Below, one piece after another: positions 12,987-19,469 of a stretch of DNA of 29,319 nt. The position numbers and the translations under genes are program-made. The notes under the pieces were generated by a model. It had not been told where the DNA came from. It did not search any database and worked only from the letters and a program-made list of their open reading frames with translations. The stretch comes from a virus: IMG/VR virus record IMGVR_UViG_3300020200_000129, positions 1-29,319 of that record; one strand, given 5' to 3'. Position 1 is the stretch's first letter; the number at the start of each line of letters is the position of its first letter.

Positions 12987-15740
12987 ATGGTGTTAAATGA
13001 GGGTGGCAATATTTTTAAGGACAAGAAAACAGGAGAAGTTTTCACACAAAGAATCAACAGGGATGATGTTGAGCCAACTCTTCGTTGGTTGGAAGGCAAT
13101 CTTGGTCTTGACCTTGTTAGTAACACTCTTGGAACCACGGGAAGAAAAGCAACAAGTGGTGACCTTGATATTGCAGTGGATGAAAGCTCAATATCAAAAG
13201 AAGAATTGATATCAAAGTTGTTGGGTATTGAGGGAACTACAAAAGACGACGTTAAAAAAGGTGGCATCAACGTACACTTTAAAACACCAATCAAGGGAGA
13301 TAGTAGCAATGGATTTGTTCAAACAGACTTTATGTTTGGCAGTCCAGAGTGGTTAAAGTTTTCAATGCAAGGTGGTGTTGAACATTCTGAGTATTCTGGC
13401 AAACACAAACACGTTTTACTTGCAAGCATTGCGAAAGCAACAAAAACACCAGAATACCCAGAAGGTCTTAAGTGGTCACACACAGAAGGACTTGTTGATC
13501 GAGCATCAAACGATTCAATATCAAAGAATCCAGAGGAAGTCGCAAGTATTCTTTTAGGTAAAGGATTTAAAGGTTCTGATCTTTCAAACGTTGAAAGTAT
13601 TGTAAATGCAATAAAAAATCGGAATAATTTTGATGAACTTGTTAGCAATGCAAATCAAACTTTTGCAACCAACAAATCTTTTGCTGCACCACCCATAACA
13701 AAACTATTAAAAGAAGCTTTAGAAACAAGAATACAACATCCAGAAGACATGATTTACTGGGAAGGTTCTGTAGGTGCTCAGAAGGCTGTAAACGGCTTAT
13801 TAGAGCTTGCGGAGAACGCAACCAGCACAACTACTATCAAATGGGATGGATCGCCTGCAATCGTGTTTGGAGTGGATAAGGAAGGTAAATTTATTCTAAC
13901 GGACAAAGGTGGATTTAGCGTTAAGAGTTACAAGGGAAGAACAGAATCTCCAGATGAACTTGAAAGTATGATTAAAGCTCGTGGAGAAAAAGCTGACAAA
14001 GATTATTCACAATTTGCTTTGGATATGAGAAACATATTTGTTCCATTCAAACAAGCACTTAAAAAAATCAACAAGCAACCCGATGAAGGAGTATTCTTTA
14101 AAGGTGATTTGCTTTATATGAGCAAACCAAAGATTGTTGGAAACGAGTTTGAGTTTAAGCCAAACGTTGTCACATACAAAGTTCCTGTTAAAACAGAGCT
14201 AGGTGACAAGATAAAACAAAGTAATGTTGGAATTGTTCTTCATGGAATCATGAGAGAGGATTCAAGCGGTAATGTTGTGGAAGAGTCTCTTGAAGAATTA
14301 ACAAGCTACTTTAATGGCAGTTTGTCTTCTGGTGGTTTGCTTGCTGGAACAGTGTTAATCTTTTCTCCAGTGTTTGTTAATGAAACTCCAAAGTTTGAAA
14401 TGGATATGGTTAAGCTTGCAGAAAAACTTCAATCAAAAGTTGAAGCTAGCACAGCAAAAATTGATTCAATATTTCAAGAACAAGTTTTAACAGCAAAAAA
14501 GATTAAAGATTTACCGGAAGTTCTTTACTCTTATGCAAATGCATCAGCAGGAAATTTTTCTTCAGTTTCTGTTGATGATTTTTCTAACTGGGCTAGCAGC
14601 AATCCAAAACTGTCAAAACAAAAAGTTAGCAACTTACTGGCTTATGTGAGTGAAAAATCAAGTAACTTCAAAGCACTGTTTGAGATTGTTAAAAGTATTG
14701 AAACATTGAAAAACAAAATTGTGTCACAGTTTGACCAGCAAAACACAGCTGTTAAATCTTTTATTGGAGATACTGCTGGTGGTGAAGGTTATGTTGCTAA
14801 AAGTTCTCATGGACTTTTCAAACTAGTCAGAAGAGGCGGTGGGTTTTCGGTAGCTCATGCTAAACAATATGTAAAAGAAGAAACAGTGAAAGAAAAACTA
14901 AAAATTGGATATTATCCGGGGTCTTTTAAGCCTTTTCATCGTGGACATTATGAAAGTATTTTGGCTACAAGAGAACTTGTTGATGAATTGAATGTTATTG
15001 CATCAGCAAGTGATAGAGTTCGTCCAAACGAGTTTCCATTAAGCGGTCAAGCATCAAAAGTGTATCTTGAAAAATACATCAAGCCAGCATTAGAAGCTCA
15101 AGGTATCAACCTTATTGTTTCTTCTGGTTCCCCAGTAACAGACGTTTATAAGTTAATAGAAGAGCAAACAAACAGCAACGCTTATGTTTACTTGTTTGCT
15201 GGACCAGATGATTTAGATAGATTTAGACCAGAAACCATAAAAAGAACCTTTCCAGAATTATCTGAAAAGGGAAGAATAAAGGTTGAACCAACAACTGTTA
15301 TTATGGGTGGTGACGGCGGAGAGCGTATTTCTGGAACAGCTGCAAGACAGGCTTTAGAGAACGATGATTTTGGTGGTTTCAAAGCAATGCTTCCAAATGT
15401 TCCTGCTATTCAAAAAGACGCAAAAAAGATTATGGACATGTTTAAGCAAGCTGGTGAAAAACTTGCTGAAGAGCAAGCGGCAAAAGAAGCGGCTAAGAAA
15501 ACAAAATCAGTTAAGAAAACTGCAAAAGAGTCTGTACTATATGAATGCATCATGTTGTTGTTAAAAGAGCATTTTATTTCGGAGAAGAAAAAGCGTAAGG
15601 GCAAAATTCATTTTCCACCTGAAATAGAAAAGATTATCAAAAAAGAACTTAAGCCACGTTATGGTGACAATGATGCTGCGATATACGGCACAGCAACAAA
15701 AATCATGAAAGTAATGAGTTTACAGAAAGTTTCGAAATAG
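12987..15740 (+). CDS. Three-module nucleotidyl-transfer enzyme (NTase + ligase-like + HxGH nucleotidylyltransferase)
   Basis: A 917-residue protein with three predicted catalytic modules. First (about 5-180), a polymerase-beta-type nucleotidyltransferase: TGRKATSGDLDIAVD (Asp59, Asp61) with a third acid in VQTDFMF (Asp114). Second (about 245-620), a covalent nucleotidyltransferase of the ligase/capping type, as in DUF6267 proteins: motif I IKWDGSPA with Lys285, then FFKGDLLY (370-377), EGYVAK (600-605) and FKLVRR. Third (about 636-800), a cytidylyltransferase/NadM-like domain: GYYPGSFKPFHRGH (HxGH at 651-654) and ISGTAAR (781-787). A Lys/Ala-rich linker and a basic helical tail (KIHFPPEIEKII) follow. 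CAGGAG sets the start at 12987. Catalytic residues look intact; substrates are unknown. Confidence 0.85.
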   Translation: MVLNEGGNIFKDKKTGEVFTQRINRDDVEPTLRWLEGNLGLDLVSNTLGTTGRKATSGDLDIAVDESSISKEELISKLLGIEGTTKDDVKKGGINVHFKTPIKGDSSNGFVQTDFMFGSPEWLKFSMQGGVEHSEYSGKHKHVLLASIAKATKTPEYPEGLKWSHTEGLVDRASNDSISKNPEEVASILLGKGFKGSDLSNVESIVNAIKNRNNFDELVSNANQTFATNKSFAAPPITKLLKEALETRIQHPEDMIYWEGSVGAQKAVNGLLELAENATSTTTIKWDGSPAIVFGVDKEGKFILTDKGGFSVKSYKGRTESPDELESMIKARGEKADKDYSQFALDMRNIFVPFKQALKKINKQPDEGVFFKGDLLYMSKPKIVGNEFEFKPNVVTYKVPVKTELGDKIKQSNVGIVLHGIMREDSSGNVVEESLEELTSYFNGSLSSGGLLAGTVLIFSPVFVNETPKFEMDMVKLAEKLQSKVEASTAKIDSIFQEQVLTAKKIKDLPEVLYSYANASAGNFSSVSVDDFSNWASSNPKLSKQKVSNLLAYVSEKSSNFKALFEIVKSIETLKNKIVSQFDQQNTAVKSFIGDTAGGEGYVAKSSHGLFKLVRRGGGFSVAHAKQYVKEETVKEKLKIGYYPGSFKPFHRGHYESILATRELVDELNVIASASDRVRPNEFPLSGQASKVYLEKYIKPALEAQGINLIVSSGSPVTDVYKLIEEQTNSNAYVYLFAGPDDLDRFRPETIKRTFPELSEKGRIKVEPTTVIMGGDGGERISGTAARQALENDDFGGFKAMLPNVPAIQKDAKKIMDMFKQAGEKLAEEQAAKEAAKKTKSVKKTAKESVLYECIMLLLKEHFISEKKKRKGKIHFPPEIEKIIKKELKPRYGDNDAAIYGTATKIMKVMSLQKVSK

Positions 15741-15786
15741 TATATTACTTATAGGCATGGCTAATGTTGCCGAAGGAGAATGTATA

Positions 15787-15969
15787 ATGAAGGTTACAGT
15801 AAAACAACTCAAGGCATTGATTCGTGAAGCTGCTGAAGAAGCAATGGACGAAATGAAGCAAGAAGATGTAGGTGTGGATGACATGGAAGAAGCTGCTCTT
15901 CATGAAGCCGTTACCAAGGCATTTCGTGCAGGTTATCAACGTGGTGTTAGAGCAGGTCGTAGACGCTGA
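15787..15969 (+). CDS. Small basic protein with capsid-targeting-like N-terminus, 60 aa
   Basis: The first half is MKVTVKQLKALIREAAEE, a close match to the N-terminal segments of the products at 5454, 19103 and 16681. An acidic middle (DVGVDDMEEAA) follows, then a helix ending in an arginine-rich tail (GYQRGVRAGRRR). I start it at 15787 because GAAGGAG lies nine bases upstream; an extension to 15757 lacks a ribosome-binding site. It follows the fusion enzyme by 46 bases and is closed by a strong terminator. A small DNA-binding internal head protein, like T4 IP proteins, would fit. Function is inferred. Confidence 0.65.
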   Translation: MKVTVKQLKALIREAAEEAMDEMKQEDVGVDDMEEAALHEAVTKAFRAGYQRGVRAGRRR

Positions 15970-15990
15970 TCAAATAACGTGGTCGATAAG

Positions 15991-16026
15991 CAAAGGGCTT
16001 GCATTATGCAAGCCCTTTGTGTTTTT
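15991..16026 (+). terminator. Strong intrinsic terminator
   Basis: CAAAGGGCTTGCA (15991-16003) pairs perfectly with TGCAAGCCCTTTG (16007-16019) around TTA, then TGTTTTTA. It closes the transcript of the fusion enzyme and the 60-residue protein, and ends just before the convergent HAD gene's stop. Confidence 0.85.
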
Positions 16027-16027
16027 A

Positions 16028-16681
16028 TCAAGGTGCTTTGATTATTCTGGAGCGAACTCTTAGATTGGTACCAAACTTTGATTTAAGATCTAGATCGTTG
16101 TTTAAGTTTACAACAGCTTCGACGTTTAAAGGGCTGTCATCAAAGAACTCGATATGAGGAATATTATGAGACAACATCGTATCCTTTATCCAGTTGCTTT
16201 TAAGTTCTGGTACTGATTTTTCAAGTGTTATAACAGGAATATCGATATCAAATGACCGTAAGAAGTTGGCAATGTTTTTATTTGCATTATGACCTCTTGC
16301 TGTTAGAATAACAGCTGGAGATGAGGAATCTTCTCTTAGTTTTCTTACAACATTGCGAAGTATATCAAATGTAAAGTCAATAATTTTTGGATTGATAACT
16401 TCCTCGAACTCACGATAATCGTACTTGTATTCTTTTTCTGGGTGTTTGCTAGCAACGTTTGTTTTAAACACGGCATACTCTGCCGGAGTGATTGGGTACT
16501 CCTCTTCAAGTTGTTTTCCAGAATCTTTATCGAACTCTGTTACCCAAACTCTTGAGTTTGTTTTTGCTAAAGTATCATCAAAATCGAACACACGTAACGT
16601 TCTCATTCCAGTGCGTGTTGACACAACCCCAAGTTCTTCAAAGATTATCGATTTGATAATATATTTTAACTCTTGTTTCAT
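16028..16681 (-). CDS. HAD-superfamily phosphatase with N-terminal targeting-like segment
   Basis: A 217-residue HAD hydrolase. Motif I is RVFDFDDTLAK with Asp33 and Asp35 (nucleophile and general acid); VILTARG (124-130) fits motif II; Lys residues in the ELKSNW segment (159-164) could supply motif III; FFDDSPLNV (Asp181, Asp182) is motif IV. This set resembles polynucleotide 3'-phosphatase and 5'-nucleotidase-type HAD enzymes, but the substrate cannot be read from sequence. The HAD domain begins near residue 27, preceded by MKQELKYIIKSIIFEELG, which resembles the N-termini of other small proteins here. It is read against its neighbours and divergent from the neck gene. The ribosome-binding site is weak. 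Confidence 0.85.
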   Translation of the reverse strand: MKQELKYIIKSIIFEELGVVSTRTGMRTLRVFDFDDTLAKTNSRVWVTEFDKDSGKQLEEEYPITPAEYAVFKTNVASKHPEKEYKYDYREFEEVINPKIIDFTFDILRNVVRKLREDSSSPAVILTARGHNANKNIANFLRSFDIDIPVITLEKSVPELKSNWIKDTMLSHNIPHIEFFDDSPLNVEAVVNLNNDLDLKSKFGTNLRVRSRIIKAP

Positions 16682-16744
16682 GATCTTATCTTCTTGTCAC
16701 CAACGTTACAACTTCTTTGAGTGATGTTAGATGTTGCCATAATA

Positions 16745-16751
16745 CTTATTT
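16745..16751 (+). promoter_or_regulatory. CTTATTT box 13 bases before a start codon
   Basis: CTTATTT, a variant of the CTATTTA box, starts 13 bases before the ATG at 16758, and no ribosome-binding site is visible. If it is a -10-type element, the transcript would be leaderless or nearly so. Confidence 0.3.
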
Positions 16752-16757
16752 GTTATA

Positions 16758-18014
16758 ATGTCAACTTTTTTAACGACACTTCATCCAACTTCTTTTGGTT
16801 TCTATGATAAATATCAGTTGTTTCAGCAAGACGCTGACAATATGGTTACCTTTGTTCTTAGATTTCTTGGTGAAGACGTTTTATCTGTTGAACTAACCAA
16901 ACGTCAAATCTGGGATAACTTCGAGCAAGCTACCCGTGAGTTTAATGGCAAAATGATTGAATACCAAAACGTATCCAATCTTTCTAATCTACTTGGCTCT
17001 CCAACAGGCAGCATCGATGCCAACGGCAATCCTTCTATTAATGTTACAGATATGTACGTGCAACCAAACTTGGAGTATCTACTAACTCTAGCTGCACCAT
17101 ACGCAGGCGTTGTTGGTTATGCTCAAGACGAACAAACATATCTTGGTTATATCACAATGGTTAATACCAAACAAGAGTATGACCTTTATACAGATCTTGT
17201 TGACGAAGATGGTACTCCAGTATGGAACTTGCAACCAAGTGGTTCTGTGGGAAGTATGCAAGTTGTTGAAGTATTTCACAATGCACCCGTTCAATATGTG
17301 TTTAACTCAAACCTTGCTTCGAATTTTGTTGCAACAGGTCTTCCTGTCGAATCATATATTCCAGACACACGCTTTTATGTTCTTCCATTGTTTGAAGATG
17401 TGTTAAGAGCTGGAATGTTGGAAGCTGCTCAAAGAGTTCGTCGTTCACATTATAGCTACAAGATTTCTGGCCGTAGTATAAGAATATATCCAACACCAAA
17501 CAGTCTTGTTCCCGGTTATAACAACCGTGTTTGGATTCGTGTTAGATTTACAAGACAACCTTTTCCAACTCTAGCAAACACTATTGTTAACAGTGGCTCC
17601 GCTTATTCTCCTGTTGGTTCTGGTTCTGCTGGAGCATATGAACAAGATAAAATCTATGGTGTTAACGGTCCATTTACCGCTCCCTTTGGTCCATTAAACT
17701 ATAACAGCTTGAATATGTGGTGCAGAAACTGGATTGCTCAAATGACTTTAGCTCTTTGTACCATCCAGCTTGGACGTATCAGAAGCAAGTTTAAGAGTAT
17801 GCCCATTCCCGGTGCTGATCTTACTCTTAACGGTGAGGATTTAGTTACTAGCGGCAAAGAAGACAAAGAAAAACTTATGACTTCTCTTAAGGAAACTTTG
17901 GACAACTTAACTTATGACAAGATTGCAGAACGTGAAGCAGCCAAAGCAGAAAACGCTGTAAAACAACTAGCGTTTATTCCAATGCCTCCTAAATACGCAA
18001 TTTTTACAAGTTGA
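16758..18014 (+). CDS. Neck / head-tail connector protein (gp13-like position)
   Basis: A 418-residue virion protein of a family found in T4-like marine phages at the head-tail connector locus. Recognisable parts are the start (LHPTSFGFYDKYQLF), the helix VELTKRQIWDNFEQATREF, TRFYVLPLFEDVLRAGMLE, a strand-rich block RVRRSHYSYKISGRSIRIYP, and the C-terminal PIPGADLTLNGEDLVTSGKE followed by a charged helix. It is longer than T4 gp13 (309), and the gp13 label comes from position and my recollection of the family, not from residue-level identity. The start fits the family, though there is no ribosome-binding site. Expected to join the portal to the tail. Confidence 0.75.
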   Translation: MSTFLTTLHPTSFGFYDKYQLFQQDADNMVTFVLRFLGEDVLSVELTKRQIWDNFEQATREFNGKMIEYQNVSNLSNLLGSPTGSIDANGNPSINVTDMYVQPNLEYLLTLAAPYAGVVGYAQDEQTYLGYITMVNTKQEYDLYTDLVDEDGTPVWNLQPSGSVGSMQVVEVFHNAPVQYVFNSNLASNFVATGLPVESYIPDTRFYVLPLFEDVLRAGMLEAAQRVRRSHYSYKISGRSIRIYPTPNSLVPGYNNRVWIRVRFTRQPFPTLANTIVNSGSAYSPVGSGSAGAYEQDKIYGVNGPFTAPFGPLNYNSLNMWCRNWIAQMTLALCTIQLGRIRSKFKSMPIPGADLTLNGEDLVTSGKEDKEKLMTSLKETLDNLTYDKIAEREAAKAENAVKQLAFIPMPPKYAIFTS

Positions 18015-18016
18015 CT

Positions 18017-18038
18017 TGTAAAACGTTACCTCCTTACT
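18017..18038 (+). repeat. 22-bp direct repeat, left copy
   Basis: TGTAAAACGTTACCTCC followed by TTACT, identical to 19029-19050. It lies just after the neck protein stop and overlaps the hairpin ahead of the GIY-YIG gene. With the right copy it brackets the endonuclease gene. Confidence 0.9.
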
Positions 18039-18060
18039 ATATACTATTAGGAGAGGTAAC
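18025..18060 (+). promoter_or_regulatory. Hairpin sequestering the GIY-YIG ribosome-binding site
   Basis: GTTACCTC (18025-18032) pairs with GAGGTAAC (18053-18060), eight perfect pairs, and the ribosome-binding site AGGAGAGGT (18049-18057) lies largely in the right arm. The loop holds CTATATACTA at 18037-18046, 26 bases before the start codon, the same spacing as other candidate promoter boxes. A transcript starting within the loop would lack the left arm and leave the site open. Confidence 0.6.
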
Positions 18061-18062
18061 AT

Positions 18063-19028
18063 ATGGAATACAAATACGATGGCCATTCACTTAAATCTGG
18101 AATCTATAAAATCACAAACAAGATAAATGGTAGGATTTATATTGGTTCTGCGAAACTTTTCAAGGTTCGTTGGAGTCAACATTCATCATCTCTTCGTAGT
18201 CAAAAACACAATAATAAGTTTCTTCAAGCTGATTTTAACAAGTGCGGAGAAGAAGCTTTTGTGTTTGAAGTTATTGAGGTTACAGAAGGTAAGAGTAAAG
18301 AAGAACGTTTGCTGATTGAAGAAGGCTATATCAAGCAGCATTACGATTCCGGTGATATGTGTTATAATCTTTGCAGCAAAGCTATCTCACGGGAAGGCTA
18401 TCCAAGCAAAAACCCAGAAGAAACAAAACGCAAGATATCTGCGGCCACAAAAAAGAGGTGGCAAGACCCAGAGAAAGCAGCAAGTATACGCAACTCTATA
18501 AAGAGTGCGCTATCAGACCCAGAGACAGCCAAGCGTCATCAAGAGGGTCGCATTCGTTCATGGGAAAACAATGAAGAACGACGTGCCGCTGCTTCGCAAC
18601 GTATGTCTGAGCGCATGACAAACAGTACCACAGAAACAGAAAAGATTATAGAAGCCTTAAAGGTATCTCAACCCAAAGGAAGAGACACTTTTAGGAAACG
18701 AATGAAAGAAGATACAAAGCTTCGACAAACTTATGTTGATATCGCAAAAAAGAAAGCTGAGAATCTAAACGAGAGATACAAGAATGATGCTGAGTATAAA
18801 GCGATGATGGATAAAAAGTCTATAGAGAACATCAAAGCATATAACGAAAAACAAGCACAAAGTATACCAGTCAAAGCTCCTTTGATATCACCAGATGGAA
18901 GAGTTTATTCAGATATTCGTAGTTTGAATGCGTTTGCCAAAGAGCATGGTTTAGATTCAAGTTCTCTTTACAAGCTTTATTCTGGTAAGTTAACCGAAGT
19001 AAAAGGTTGGAAGCTATTTATAGAATAG
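18063..19028 (+). CDS. GIY-YIG homing endonuclease, second copy
   Basis: Free-standing homing endonuclease of 321 residues. The nuclease domain spans about 12-105: GIYKI (13-17), GRIYIGS (23-29), Arg36, His40 and a likely catalytic Glu in LIEEGYI (86 or 87). It is very similar to the copy at 11185 over this domain. The linker is long, charged and helical, with short modules such as RWQDPEKAASIRNSI that fit NUMOD3-type DNA-binding repeats. A C-terminal helix-turn-helix-like unit (IRSLNAFAKEHGLDSSSLY) follows. A strong but hairpin-masked ribosome-binding site precedes the ATG. The gene is bracketed by a 22-bp direct repeat, which marks it as a recent insertion between neck-region genes. Confidence 0.9.
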   Translation: MEYKYDGHSLKSGIYKITNKINGRIYIGSAKLFKVRWSQHSSSLRSQKHNNKFLQADFNKCGEEAFVFEVIEVTEGKSKEERLLIEEGYIKQHYDSGDMCYNLCSKAISREGYPSKNPEETKRKISAATKKRWQDPEKAASIRNSIKSALSDPETAKRHQEGRIRSWENNEERRAAASQRMSERMTNSTTETEKIIEALKVSQPKGRDTFRKRMKEDTKLRQTYVDIAKKKAENLNERYKNDAEYKAMMDKKSIENIKAYNEKQAQSIPVKAPLISPDGRVYSDIRSLNAFAKEHGLDSSSLYKLYSGKLTEVKGWKLFIE

Positions 19029-19050
19029 TGTAAAACGTTACCTCCTTACT
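19029..19050 (+). repeat. 22-bp direct repeat, right copy
   Basis: Identical to 18017-18038 and beginning directly after the endonuclease stop codon. The 1012-base spacing between the copies corresponds to the endonuclease gene plus its leader. Confidence 0.9.
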
Positions 19051-19076
19051 TGTGTGCGAATTAAACCACAAACAAG

Positions 19077-19083
19077 CTATTTA
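19077..19083 (+). promoter_or_regulatory. CTATTTA box upstream of the 98-aa gene
   Basis: Exact CTATTTA 26 bases before the GTG start at 19103. A further CTATTTATAG lies at 19014-19023, within the end of the endonuclease gene. Confidence 0.4.
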
Positions 19084-19102
19084 AAGCAAAGGATAAGATG
19101 TT

Positions 19103-19399
19103 GTGAAAAAAGTATTAAGAGAATCACTTAAAACCATTATCAAACAAGTTTTGACAGAGATGAATTTGCAAGCAATGTTAAGTTTTGCTGGTTTTGATGA
19201 AAAAGTTAAAACACGAATGCTTAATGATATTGAAAACTTACGTGTCACAGACCCAGATGAATACAAAAAGCGTCAAGCTGAAATAAAGAAAGATGTTGCA
19301 ACCATTCTGCTTGATCTTATGAGTAAAGAAAGTTCACCATCTGGAGAGATTCGCCCAGCTGCTCGTACACCAGCGCAAAGACGTGCAATCGGAAATTAA
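19103..19399 (+). CDS. Small protein with capsid-targeting-like N-terminus, 98 aa
   Basis: A GTG-started gene of 98 residues; the nearby ATG at 19098 runs into a stop after two codons, and AAAGG lies about ten bases before the GTG. It begins MKKVLRESLKTIIKQVLTEM, a match to the N-termini at 5454, 15787 and 16681. LTE/M would suit gp21 cleavage. A helical middle (DEYKKRQAEIKKDVATIL) and a short Pro/Arg-rich tail (RPAARTPAQRR) follow. I do not know its function. A small packaged or core protein would fit both the N-terminus and the setting within virion genes. Confidence 0.7.
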   Translation: MKKVLRESLKTIIKQVLTEMNLQAMLSFAGFDEKVKTRMLNDIENLRVTDPDEYKKRQAEIKKDVATILLDLMSKESSPSGEIRPAARTPAQRRAIGN

Positions 19400-19457
19400 T
19401 TCTTTGAATCTTATGCCTCTTGTAAAAAGCTTGTTTTTGTGAAATAGCCGTATATCT

Positions 19458-19464
19458 CTATTTA
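19458..19464 (+). promoter_or_regulatory. CTATTTA box 12 bases before a start codon
   Basis: Exact CTATTTA starting 12 bases before the ATG at 19470, with no ribosome-binding site between. The arrangement is the same as at 16745 and 21123 and suggests a leaderless or nearly leaderless message. Confidence 0.35.
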
Positions 19465-19469
19465 ACAAC

